DNA of 32,589 bases from JBJXHB01 sp046160725 (GTDB lineage: Bacteria > Pseudomonadota > Gammaproteobacteria > Burkholderiales > Burkholderiaceae_C): the NCBI GenBank assembly GCA_046160725.1, contig JBJXHB010000542.1, positions 1-32,589 on the forward strand, read 5' to 3'. The notes under the pieces were generated by a model. The model had not been told where the DNA came from and searched no databases. It was given only the letters and a program-made list of their open reading frames with translations. Made by a program: the position numbers and the translations under genes. Position 1 is the first letter of the stretch; the number at the start of each line of letters is the position of its first letter. Shown here one piece after another: positions 8,349-15,583 of this stretch.

Positions 8349-9011
8349 ATGACCCTCGCCCTTGCCGAACCGACCATCCTGCTGAGCGGCTTCGAGCCGT
8401 TTGACGGCGAGGCCGTCAACCCGTCCTGGGAGGTGGCCCGCGCGTTGCACGGCACCACGGTGGGAGACGCCCGTGTCGAGGCGCTGTGCCTGCCCTGCGC
8501 CTTTGCCCATGCGCTGCCGGTGCTGCGGCAGGCGTTGCGCCGGCAGCGGCCGGCCGTGACGCTGGCCCTGGGCCTGGCCGGCAGCCGCAGCGCGGTGTCG
8601 GTGGAGCGCGTGGCCATCAACCTGATGGACGCCCGCATTGCCGACAACGCCGGCCGACAGCCGCTGGACGAGCCGGTGCAGCCAGGCGGGCGCGCGGCCT
8701 GGTTCAGCAGCCTGCCGGTCAAGGCCATCGTGCAGGACATCGGCCGGGCGGGCATCGCGGCGGAGCTGTCCTTCAGCGCCGGCAGCTTTGTCTGCAACCA
8801 GGTCTTCTATGGCCTGATGGCCGCGGCCGCACGACGTGCCGGCATGCGCGCTGGCTTCATCCACCTGCCGCCGTTGCCCTCACAGGCGGCCCGTCATCCG
8901 GGCAGCAAGCCCATGCCGTTGGACGAACAGGTGGAAGCCGTGCGCATCGCGCTGGCCGTGGCCCGCAGCGCGGCCACGGATGCGCGGATCCGGGGCGGCC
9001 GCGAAGACTGA
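8349..9011 (+). CDS. pcp: Pyroglutamyl-peptidase I
   Basis: A 220-residue cysteine peptidase (family C15) that removes N-terminal pyroglutamate from peptides in the cytoplasm. The catalytic triad is complete: E86 in SVERVAIN, C149 in SAGSFVCNQVFY and H172 in AGFIHLPPLP. The N-terminal SGFEPFDGEAVNPSWE is the family hallmark and the length matches the usual ~215. It follows the racemase-like gene on the same strand and converges with thrH. The pyroglutamate it releases is the substrate of the 5-oxoprolinase encoded at 14800-17406. Confidence 0.95.
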   Translation: MTLALAEPTILLSGFEPFDGEAVNPSWEVARALHGTTVGDARVEALCLPCAFAHALPVLRQALRRQRPAVTLALGLAGSRSAVSVERVAINLMDARIADNAGRQPLDEPVQPGGRAAWFSSLPVKAIVQDIGRAGIAAELSFSAGSFVCNQVFYGLMAAAARRAGMRAGFIHLPPLPSQAARHPGSKPMPLDEQVEAVRIALAVARSAATDARIRGGRED

Positions 9012-9027
9012 GGCCGCGAGCGCCGAG

Positions 9028-9043
9028 GCCGCCGTCAGGCGGC
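9028..9043. terminator. GC-rich hairpin between convergent pcp and thrH
   Basis: GCCGCC-GTCA-GGCGGC forms a 6-bp perfect stem with a 4-nt loop between the two converging genes; the loop region overlaps the thrH stop codon. No U-run follows on either strand, so its role as a bidirectional terminator is tentative. Confidence 0.3.
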
Positions 9044-9658
9044 GCCCGGGTCCAGCCGCGCAGCGGCCGCAGCGATGTGGGCGCCCAATTCGTCGTAGCT
9101 GTGGGTGACCGGAAACTGCGGAAACTGCGCGACGATGCTCTCGGGCGGATGAATGAAGAAGCCGGCGTCGGCAGCGCCCAGCATGCCGGTGTCGTTGTAG
9201 GAGTCGCCGGCGGCGATGACACGGAAGCTCAAGCCCTGAAGGGCCTGGACGGCGCGCTTCTTCTGCTCCGGCTGGCGCAGGCGGTAGTCGGCGACGAAGC
9301 CGTCGCCATCGACCAGCAGCCGGTGGCAGAACAGCGTGGGGCGGCCGAGCTGGCGCATCAGCGGGTCGGCGAACTCGTAGAAGGTGTCCGACAGGATGAC
9401 GACCTGATGCCGCTCGCGCAGGCTGTCCAGGAAGGTCCGCGCCCCCGGCATCGGTGACATGCCGGCAATGACGCCCTGGATGTCCGCCAGCTTCAGACCG
9501 TGCTGGCGCAGCAGCGCCAGCCGCCAGCGCATCAGCTTGTCGTAGTCGGGTTCGTCGCGCGTGGTGCGGCGGAACTCGGCAATGCCGGTCTTCTCGGCAA
9601 AGGCAATCCAGATCTCGGGCACGAGCACGCCTTCGAGATCGAGGCAGACGACCAGCAT
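9035..9658 (-). CDS. thrH: ThrH: phosphoserine phosphatase / homoserine phosphotransferase
   Basis: A 207-residue HAD-superfamily enzyme. Pseudomonas ThrH dephosphorylates phosphoserine and can pass the phosphate to homoserine, linking serine and threonine synthesis. The diagnostic segments are all there: CLDLEGVLVPEIW with nucleophile D7, VVILSDTFYEF with motif II S90, the PDY near residue 38, K133-K134, and AAGDSYND (motif IV, 149-156). The 'DLE' instead of the usual DxD is normal for ThrH. The ATG at 9658 gives the standard length of about 205; a GTG at 9673 is possible. Neither start has a strong ribosome site. Confidence 0.93.
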   Translation of the reverse strand: MLVVCLDLEGVLVPEIWIAFAEKTGIAEFRRTTRDEPDYDKLMRWRLALLRQHGLKLADIQGVIAGMSPMPGARTFLDSLRERHQVVILSDTFYEFADPLMRQLGRPTLFCHRLLVDGDGFVADYRLRQPEQKKRAVQALQGLSFRVIAAGDSYNDTGMLGAADAGFFIHPPESIVAQFPQFPVTHSYDELGAHIAAAAARLDPGAA

Positions 9659-9781
9659 GGGGGCGGGCGCCACGAATGGCGCGGTTCAGGAAGGGGTCGG
9701 AATTGTCACCCAGCCGCCCTGCGCGCACCGCCCGCTGCGCCCGGGGGCGTCAGACCGTAAAGCGACTTGCCAGGGGCGCCC

Positions 9782-9787
9782 TAAACT
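9782..9787 (+). promoter_or_regulatory. Possible -10 box for a leaderless monooxygenase transcript
   Basis: TAAACT lies six bases before the ATG at 9794, and there is no Shine-Dalgarno-like sequence in front of that ATG. If it is a -10 element, transcription would begin at or next to the start codon. No convincing -35 is visible, so this is weak. Confidence 0.25.
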
Positions 9788-9793
9788 GCCTGC

Positions 9794-11242
9794 ATGCAAA
9801 CCGAAATCATCGACGTCCTGATCGTCGGCGCCGGCATCTCCGGCATCAGCGCGGCGGTCCACCTGCAACAGCGCTGCCCGGACCGGCGCTTCGAGATCAT
9901 CGAGTCGCGCGAGCGGCTGGGCGGCACCTGGGACCTGTTCCGCTACCCCGGCGTGCGGTCCGACTCGGACATGTACACGCTGGGTTTCCGGTTCAAGCCC
10001 TGGAAGGACCGCAAGTCCATTGCCGCCGCGCCGGTCATCCTGGACTACCTGCGCGAGACGGTGCGCGAGTACGGCCTGGAGCGGCACATCACCTACGGCC
10101 AGAAGCTGGTGCATGCCGACTGGCGCGCATCGGACGCCGCCTGGACCGTGCAGATCCGCCAGCCCGACGGCAGCGTGCGCACGATGCAGGCGCGCTTCCT
10201 GCACCTGTGCTGCGGCTACTACCGCTACGACCAGGGCTACATGCCGGACTACCCCGGCCAGGCGCAGTTCCAGGGCCGGCTGGTGCACCCCCAACAATGG
10301 CCCGATGACCTGGACCATGCGGGCAAGCAGGTGGTGGTGATCGGCAGCGGCGCCACGGCGGTGACGCTGGTGCCGGCGATGGCGGCGACGGCCGCCAAAG
10401 TGACCATGCTGCAACGGTCGCCAACCTGGATGTTCTCGCTGCCGGCCGTGGACCGCATCGCCATGGGCCTGCGCGCCGTGCTGCCGCTGCGGGCCGCCCA
10501 TGCGCTGACGCGGTGGAAGAACGTGATGATGGCGATCTACCTGTTCTGGGTCTGCCGCAAGCGGCCGCAGAAGGTGGGCGACTTCCTGCTCAAGCAGGCG
10601 GCCAAGGAACTGCCGCCGGGCTACGACCTGAACACGCACTTCAAGCCGCGCTACAACCCCTGGGAGCAGCGGCTGTGCCTGCTGCCGGATGCCGATCTTT
10701 TCAAGTCCATCACGGCCGGTCGGGCCGCCGTCGTCACCGACCAGATCGAGACCTTCACCGCTGACGGCCTGCGCCTGAAGTCCGGCGCCGAGTTGAAGGC
10801 CGACATCATCGTCAGCGCCACTGGGCTGGAGCTGCAGATGCTGGGCGGGGCCTCGCTGTCGGTGGACGGCCAGCCGGTGGAAGGCCACCGGCTCGTCAAC
10901 TACAAGGGCGTGATGTACGGCGGCCTGCCCAACCTGGCGGCGACCTTTGGCTACACCAATGCGTCCTGGACGCTGAAGGCGGACCTGACCAGCGAGTATG
11001 TCTGTCGCCTGCTCAACCATATGCGCGACCAGGGCCTGAAGGTCTGCACCCCCGACGTCAGCACCGCCGGGCCGCTGCAGCCCTGGGTGGACTTCTCGTC
11101 CGGCTACTTCAAGCGCGCCGAGCACTTGCTGCCCCAGCAGGGCAGCGTCAAGCCGTTCAAGCTGAATCAGAACTACATCACCGACCTTTTGGCGCTGCGA
11201 TACGGCAAGGTCGACGACGGTGCGCTTCGCTTTGCCGGGTAG
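9794..11242 (+). CDS. EthA-like FAD-dependent Baeyer-Villiger monooxygenase
   Basis: A 482-residue flavoprotein monooxygenase. It has the FAD Rossmann motif GAGISG (12-17), GGTWDLFRYPGVRSDSDM (43-60), the NADPH motif GSGATA (184-189) and an exact Baeyer-Villiger fingerprint FxGxxxHxxxWP (F159 to P170). The sequence follows mycobacterial EthA closely along its length as I remember it, including YNPWEQRLCLLPDADLF, GYTNASWTLKADL and a C-terminal LNQNY. EthA-type enzymes insert oxygen next to ketones and oxidise thioamides; the physiological substrate here is unknown. No EthR-like repressor is adjacent. The gene is divergent from thrH, with 135 bp between the two starts. Confidence 0.92.
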   Translation: MQTEIIDVLIVGAGISGISAAVHLQQRCPDRRFEIIESRERLGGTWDLFRYPGVRSDSDMYTLGFRFKPWKDRKSIAAAPVILDYLRETVREYGLERHITYGQKLVHADWRASDAAWTVQIRQPDGSVRTMQARFLHLCCGYYRYDQGYMPDYPGQAQFQGRLVHPQQWPDDLDHAGKQVVVIGSGATAVTLVPAMAATAAKVTMLQRSPTWMFSLPAVDRIAMGLRAVLPLRAAHALTRWKNVMMAIYLFWVCRKRPQKVGDFLLKQAAKELPPGYDLNTHFKPRYNPWEQRLCLLPDADLFKSITAGRAAVVTDQIETFTADGLRLKSGAELKADIIVSATGLELQMLGGASLSVDGQPVEGHRLVNYKGVMYGGLPNLAATFGYTNASWTLKADLTSEYVCRLLNHMRDQGLKVCTPDVSTAGPLQPWVDFSSGYFKRAEHLLPQQGSVKPFKLNQNYITDLLALRYGKVDDGALRFAG

Positions 11243-11298
11243 CAGGCAGCGCAGCCGACCCCGGCATGGCGGCAGCGCATGCGCACGGGCAGCGTGAC

Positions 11299-11883
11299 AT
11301 GAAGGACGGCATCGCATGGCTTCTGCTCTGCGTGTCGCTCGCGGTCTCTTCGCAGGAGACGCGCGACGCCAAGTCGTTTGCGAGCTGGAGAAACCAGAAC
11401 AGCGCGGTCGTCGCCGACTTCGAGGCCCATCTGAGGTCGACGGGCCTGCATTCAGTGGTCGAGCTTCATGAACTGCTACGGTCCGCCAGTTCCTGGCGGG
11501 AGTGCGGCTCCGAGCCGTATGCCGTGCCGCCGCCTGAGCAGTGGCCGTCTGTCGAGTCCGTGCTGCGCCTTCTGAGGGAGTTGACCTCGCAGCAGGTTCT
11601 CGGCCCGTTCGTGGTTCACTCTGCGTATCGAGGCGCTGAGCTGAACAAGTGCGCGGGCGGTGCAGCTGGAAGCGCCCATCTCCGAGCGTTCGCTGTCGAC
11701 CTCACGCCGAACGGGACGGAGGACCTGACCACCGGGATCTGCAACTTCTGGCGCGAGCATGGTCGCGGCTGGAACATGGGTTTTGGCCGCTATCCCTCGG
11801 GTCGACTGCACTTCGACACCGCGGGCTATCGAACCTGGGGCTCAGACCACACGGGCAAGTCGGCGGTGTGCCGTGCGGCCTGA
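11299..11883 (+). CDS. M15-family peptidase (D-Ala-D-Ala carboxypeptidase-like), exported
   Basis: About 194 residues with an N-terminal hydrophobic stretch (6-18), which suggests export. The zinc centre of M15 peptidases is visible: H127 and D134 in SAHLRAFAVD, and H171 in RLHFDTAG, with HSAYRG (107-112) before them and GFGRYPSG preceding the last ligand. Such enzymes trim peptidoglycan or peptide stems; phage endolysins also use this fold. Codon choice is clearly less GC-rich than in neighbouring genes. The ATG at 11299 is chosen for the signal-like start; an in-frame ATG at 11266 would add an unlikely hydrophilic lead. Confidence 0.75.
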   Translation: MKDGIAWLLLCVSLAVSSQETRDAKSFASWRNQNSAVVADFEAHLRSTGLHSVVELHELLRSASSWRECGSEPYAVPPPEQWPSVESVLRLLRELTSQQVLGPFVVHSAYRGAELNKCAGGAAGSAHLRAFAVDLTPNGTEDLTTGICNFWREHGRGWNMGFGRYPSGRLHFDTAGYRTWGSDHTGKSAVCRAA

Positions 11884-11923
11884 TGCGCTGCCCCTGCTCA
11901 CGCCCCGGAGGCGGCATGACGTC

Positions 11924-12412
11924 ATGTGGCTGATCGTCGCCGCGCTGCTCTGGCTCGCCTCGAACACGGCGCATGCGCAAATCCTGTGCACGGCAGACTT
12001 TTCCACCCTGGGCCAGGGGTTGCAGACGGTCTCGGTGAGGCTCAAGCCAGAGGGATCGTTCGAGGCGTCCGTCAATGGCCTCACCACGAACGCCCATGGG
12101 ACTGTTGTCGATGATCTTGTTCGGCCCGGCCTCAATTTGAGCGCCGACCCCTACGGCGCCGAGTTCGCATCCTTCAATCTGGCAGAGCGCTCCCTTGTCC
12201 ATCTGCAAGGCGTTCTTGCGATTACCCAGGGTCGTGGACTGATTCAAGTCCCGTTCCCGCTCTCCTCTGTGCGGCGCATGAAGACCTTCGATCTTGCGGG
12301 CAAGACCGACAAGTTCGGCGGCCATGTGCTCCTGGAGGCTCTGGATGACCGCGGCAACGTCCTGGGCAGAGTCGTCCGTCGAGTGCTCGTGGCTCCATGC
12401 AGCCCTCCATAA
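11924..12412 (+). CDS. Small exported protein of unknown function
   Basis: 162 residues. A clear signal peptide (WLIVAALLWLASN, cleavage after AHA) is followed by a mature domain with mostly beta-strand character and two cysteines, one near each end (ILC and APC), which could pair. I do not recognise the fold. It starts 40 bp after the M15 peptidase gene, shares its lower GC (about 60-63% on lines I counted, against about 70% elsewhere) and probably its transcript. GGAGG lies 12 bases before the ATG at 11924; a nearer ATG at 11916 runs into a stop after five codons. Confidence 0.65.
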   Translation: MWLIVAALLWLASNTAHAQILCTADFSTLGQGLQTVSVRLKPEGSFEASVNGLTTNAHGTVVDDLVRPGLNLSADPYGAEFASFNLAERSLVHLQGVLAITQGRGLIQVPFPLSSVRRMKTFDLAGKTDKFGGHVLLEALDDRGNVLGRVVRRVLVAPCSPP

Positions 12413-12440
12413 GCTGGCACTTGCTGAACCAGGTGCCAGC
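12413..12440 (+). terminator. Inverted repeat directly after the exported-protein stop
   Basis: GCTGGCAC (12413-12420) and GTGCCAGC (12433-12440) form a perfect 8-bp stem with a 12-nt loop, starting on the base after the TAA. It is a likely transcription end or mRNA-stabilising hairpin, though no U-run follows. The rest of the 216-bp gap to 12628 shows no gene that I can support. Confidence 0.45.
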
Positions 12441-12628
12441 GTCAAGCGCTCTCGCGCATCGGAGCATCCGCCGTTGCCTTCCGGCAGGCCTGTAGTTCCA
12501 CTTCTGTTGCGCATAGATTGAGTCCTGCTGGCCCGTGTCTTGGCGACCGAAGGGATGAATGGCGGCCGGGCCATCTGGCTGGGGTGTAATGGGGTCCCTG
12601 TCCTTGACCACACCCCTGGAGAACGCCC

Positions 12629-12769
12629 ATGCCGCCCAAGCCCAACTACGCCTTCGAGAAACGGCAGCGCGAGCAGGAGAAAAAGCGCAAGCAGGAGGAG
12701 AAGGTGCGCAAGAAGGCCCCCGACAAGCCGGCGACACTGCCGCCGGGTGGCGGCGGCACGGGCGGCTGA
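12629..12769 (+). CDS. Small highly charged protein, 46 aa
   Basis: A 46-residue protein beginning MPPKPNYAFEKRQREQ, then a Lys/Glu/Arg-rich helix (roughly residues 9-32) and a Gly-rich tail. Small proteins with the same 'PPKPNY-FEKRQ' opening recur as uncharacterised genes in betaproteobacteria, as I recall. A GGAGA ribosome site six bases before the ATG supports translation. The basic, mostly helical body would suit nucleic acid or ribosome contact, but no function is known. It lies 39 bp before the PPOX flavoprotein gene. Confidence 0.7.
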   Translation: MPPKPNYAFEKRQREQEKKRKQEEKVRKKAPDKPATLPPGGGGTGG

Positions 12770-12808
12770 CCACTGGTCTGCGCCATCACGACCGACCGCA
12801 TCACGACA

Positions 12809-13399
12809 GTGGCGGACCTGCGGGCGCGCTTTGCAGCCCCGGGTGAACGTGCGCGCCTCAAGCAGCTGGACCGGCTGGACCGCCACTGCCGGCGCTTCAT
12901 CGCCTTGTCGCCGTTCGTGGTGCTGGCCACCGGCGCGCCCGGCGGGCCTTTGGACGCCTCACCGCGCGGCGGTGCACCGGGCTTCGTGGTGGTGCGCGAT
13001 GACACGACGCTGCTGATACCGGATGCGCCCGGCAACAACCGCCTGGACACCTTGGAAAACCTGATCACGCAGCCCCGCCTGGGCGCGCTGTTCATGATCC
13101 CGGGTGTGGACGAGACCTTGCGCATCAACGGTGATGCCGAGCTGTCCGTGGCCGCCGACGACATCGCGGCCTGCACCACCGAGCGGCGGGCGCCCAAGCT
13201 GGTGATCCGCGTCACCGTTCAAGAGGCCTACCTGCACTGTGCCAAGGCGCTGCTGCGGTCCAAGCTGTGGCACCACGAGTCGCGGCAGCCACGCAGCGTG
13301 CTGCCGACGGCCGGCCAGATGCTGATCGACCAGACCGGCATCGTTACGGCACCAGAGACGCAGGAAGAGATGGTCCGGCGCTACCAGGCCGATCTATAG
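12809..13399 (+). CDS. FMN-binding PPOX flavoprotein (MSMEG_1061-like)
   Basis: A 196-residue member of the pyridoxamine-5'-phosphate-oxidase-like split-barrel family. Characteristic strings are CRRFIALSPFVVLATG, DASPRGGAPGFV, LLIPDAPGNNRLDTLENL and PGVDETLRINGDAEL, matching the MSMEG_1061 subfamily; the reaction is not established. The start is unsure. Family members usually have several more residues (an 'ITT...L' opening) that are encoded upstream in frame (from about 12785), but the only conventional start is GTG 12809, and the frame is closed by a stop at 12767-12769. A CTG at 12773 could serve. The stop lies inside the first unit of a 12-bp tandem repeat. Confidence 0.85.
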   Translation: MADLRARFAAPGERARLKQLDRLDRHCRRFIALSPFVVLATGAPGGPLDASPRGGAPGFVVVRDDTTLLIPDAPGNNRLDTLENLITQPRLGALFMIPGVDETLRINGDAELSVAADDIAACTTERRAPKLVIRVTVQEAYLHCAKALLRSKLWHHESRQPRSVLPTAGQMLIDQTGIVTAPETQEEMVRRYQADL

Positions 13400-13457
13400 G
13401 CCGATCTATAGGCCGATCTATAGGCCGATCTTTTGGCCGGTCTTTGGGCCGATCTGT
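13386..13457 (+). repeat. 12-bp minisatellite, six copies
   Basis: Six head-to-tail units of AGGCCGATCTAT: the first three identical, the fourth ending TTT, and the last two degraded (TGGCCGGTCTTT, GGGCCGATCTGT). The array begins within the last codons of the PPOX gene, and its TAG stop is part of the unit, so each intact copy carries the same in-frame stop. It fills most of the first half of the 114-bp gap before the convergent amidohydrolase. Confidence 0.9.
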
Positions 13458-13513
13458 AGCCTGTGCCGCCGAGGCAGCCGCGGCGCAGCGCTCTCCTGTT
13501 TGCGGACAAGCCC

Positions 13514-14752
13514 TTAGCGGCCCTGCCGCTTGTAGACCCGCCCGCCCTGGATGATCAGGCTGAGGTGGCGGCCCTGGCCCTCCAGCAGCGACAGGTCCGC
13601 CAGCGGGTTGCCCTCCACCGCGATCAGGTCGGCCAGTGCGCCGGCCTTCAGGCAGCCCAGCTCGCCCTCGCGCCGCACCACCTGGGCGCCGATGGTGGTG
13701 GCCGAGCGGATGGTCTCGATGGGCTTGACCACCTGCGCCCGCAGCGCAAACTCGCGCGACTGCGCCACCTGCAGCTGGCCCAGCAGGTCGGTGCCCAGGG
13801 CCACCGGCACGCCGTGGCGGGCGCAGATCTCAAGGGAGCGCAGCGCACCCTCGATCACCAGCTCGTTCTTGGCCAGCTGGTCGGCGCTCATGCCAAAGGC
13901 CGCGGCCTTGTCGCGCATCTCGAAGTAGGTGACCAGGTTGGCCACCAGGAACATGCCGCGCTGCGCCATCAGGGCGGCGGCCGCGTCGTCGACCAGGTTG
14001 CCGTGCTCGATGGTGCGCACGCCGGCCTCGGCGGCCCGGATGATGGCCGGCGGCGTGTAGGCATGGGCGCACACGTAGCGGCCAAAGGCGGTGGCCTCCT
14101 CGACCGCAGCGGCCACCTCGGCCGGCGAGAACTGCAGGCTGTCCAGTGGGTCATAGGGCGATGCCACGCCGCCACTCATCATGATCTTGACGTGGTCGCA
14201 GCCCTGGCGCATCTCCTCGCGCACGGCGGCGCGCACCGCGTCGGCGCCGTCGGCAATGCCCAGCGAGAAGCGCAAGGCATTGCAGCAGTGGCAGCCCATG
14301 CCGGTGTCGGTGCGGCGGCGGCCGTCGCTATGGCCGCCGGTGGGGCCGATGGCCTTGCCGGCGATGAACAGCCGCGGCCCGGGCAACAGGCCCTGCTCGA
14401 CAGCGGTCTTCAGCCCCCAGTCGGCGCCGCCGGTGTCGCGCACGGTGGTGAAGCCGCGGTCCAGCATGCCGCGCATCAGCACCGCGGCGCGTGCCGTCAT
14501 CAGCGTGAGCGGCACCTCCTCCAGCCGGCGCAGGGCCACCTCCGACAGCGTCACGTGCACATGGCTGTCGATCAGGCCAGGCATCAGCGTGGCGCCGCGG
14601 CCGTCGATGACTTCGGCTTTGGCGGCGCTGATGGGCCGGTCGCTGACCTCACGGATGCGGTCGTCCTCGATCAGCAGCTCCAGGCCCGGCAGCGGCTCAT
14701 CGGCCAGCGCCGGGTCGAGCAGCGCGAAATTGCGGAACAGCATCTGGCCCAT
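13514..14752 (-). CDS. Metal-dependent amidohydrolase (prolidase/carboxypeptidase-like)
   Basis: A 412-residue TIM-barrel hydrolase with the full set of amidohydrolase ligands: H64 and H66 (SHVH), K189 (VKIMMSGG, likely carbamylated), H230 (CAHAY), H250 (TIEHGN) and D322 (LGTDLL), implying a two-metal site. It resembles enzymes annotated as Xaa-Pro dipeptidase or Xaa-Arg carboxypeptidase. AAGGAG five bases before the ATG at 14752 fixes the start. It follows pxpA by 47 bp on the same strand and may act on N-acyl or cyclic amino-acid derivatives alongside 5-oxoprolinase; that pairing is inference. Confidence 0.88.
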   Translation of the reverse strand: MGQMLFRNFALLDPALADEPLPGLELLIEDDRIREVSDRPISAAKAEVIDGRGATLMPGLIDSHVHVTLSEVALRRLEEVPLTLMTARAAVLMRGMLDRGFTTVRDTGGADWGLKTAVEQGLLPGPRLFIAGKAIGPTGGHSDGRRRTDTGMGCHCCNALRFSLGIADGADAVRAAVREEMRQGCDHVKIMMSGGVASPYDPLDSLQFSPAEVAAAVEEATAFGRYVCAHAYTPPAIIRAAEAGVRTIEHGNLVDDAAAALMAQRGMFLVANLVTYFEMRDKAAAFGMSADQLAKNELVIEGALRSLEICARHGVPVALGTDLLGQLQVAQSREFALRAQVVKPIETIRSATTIGAQVVRREGELGCLKAGALADLIAVEGNPLADLSLLEGQGRHLSLIIQGGRVYKRQGR

Positions 14753-14799
14753 GGGATCTCCTTGGCTTGAAGCGGGGTTGGGGTGGCCGGTGGCGGGAC

Positions 14800-15582
14800 T
14801 CAGGTGGCCGCGGCGGCCATGGCGGGCAGCGACGCCAATGTCCAGCCGGCGCCCTGCAGCGCCTCGCGCACTGCGCGGGCCGTCGCCACCGCCTCGGCGT
14901 TGTCGCCATGCACGCAGATGCTGCCGGCGCCGCAGGGCAGGCGCTTGCCGTTGATCGACACCAGCGCGCCGCCTTCCAGGATCGTGCGGATGTGGCGCAC
15001 GCTGGCCTCGGCGCCATGCACCATGGCCTGTGGGTGGCGCCGCGGCACCAGGGCGCCGTCATCGGTGTAGTTGCGGTCGGCAAAGATCTCCTCCACGACG
15101 GCCAGGCCGGCCTCGCGCCCGGCGGTGACCAGGGCCGACAGTGCCGGCGCCAGCAGGATCAGGTCGCGGTCGACGGCGCGCACCGCGGCGGCCACCTGGC
15201 GCGCCATCGGCAAGTCGTCGCAGGCCATGTTGTTCAGGGCGCCGTGCGGCTTGACATGGGTGACGCGGTGGCCCTCGGCGGCGGCCGTGCCCATCAGCGC
15301 GCCGACCTGGTAGACGATGCAGGCTTGCAGCTCGTCGGCCGTCATGTCCATGCGCCGCCGCCCGAAGCCGGCCAGGTCCGGGAACGCCGGATGCGCGCCG
15401 ATGCTCACGCCACGCTCACGCGCCAGTGCCACGGTGCGCCGCATCACCAACGGGTCGCCGGCATGGAAGCCGCAGGCCACGTTGGCCGAGTCGACCAGGG
15501 ACAGCATGTCGGCGTCGCGGCCCATGGTCCAGGCGCCGAACGACTCGCCCAGGTCGGCATTGAGGTTGATGCGCATGGCCAT
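14800..15582 (-). CDS. pxpA: 5-oxoprolinase subunit A (LamB/YcsF family)
   Basis: 260 residues. PxpA, with PxpB and PxpC, hydrolyses 5-oxoproline to glutamate using ATP. The family signature is plain: INLNADLGESFGAW (5-18), SANVACGFHAGDP, GAHPAFPDLAGFGRR, THVKPHGALNN and FADRNYTDDGALVPR. The ATG at 15582 lies one base after the PxpC stop; ATG 15576 is an alternative that would also fit. Gene order is pxpB-pxpC-pxpA with almost no spacing, so one transcript is nearly certain. Confidence 0.95.
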   Translation of the reverse strand: MAMRINLNADLGESFGAWTMGRDADMLSLVDSANVACGFHAGDPLVMRRTVALARERGVSIGAHPAFPDLAGFGRRRMDMTADELQACIVYQVGALMGTAAAEGHRVTHVKPHGALNNMACDDLPMARQVAAAVRAVDRDLILLAPALSALVTAGREAGLAVVEEIFADRNYTDDGALVPRRHPQAMVHGAEASVRHIRTILEGGALVSINGKRLPCGAGSICVHGDNAEAVATARAVREALQGAGWTLASLPAMAAAAT

Positions 15583-15583
15583 G

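Noticed and set aside
11916..11933. ATG at 11916 with GGAGG four bases before it
   Set aside because: It terminates after five codons; the exported-protein start at 11924 uses the same ribosome site.
13386..13457. CRISPR-like array
   Set aside because: Units are contiguous 12-mers without spacers and there are no cas genes.
13417..13463. GRSI tetrapeptide repeats in an overlapping plus-strand frame
   Set aside because: They are only a reading of the 12-bp minisatellite after the flavoprotein stop; no start or ribosome site supports translation.
13463..14770. Plus-strand frame of 435 codons opposite the amidohydrolase
   Set aside because: The minus-strand frame has all metal ligands and a good ribosome site; this one shows only His/Gln/Gly-rich composition.
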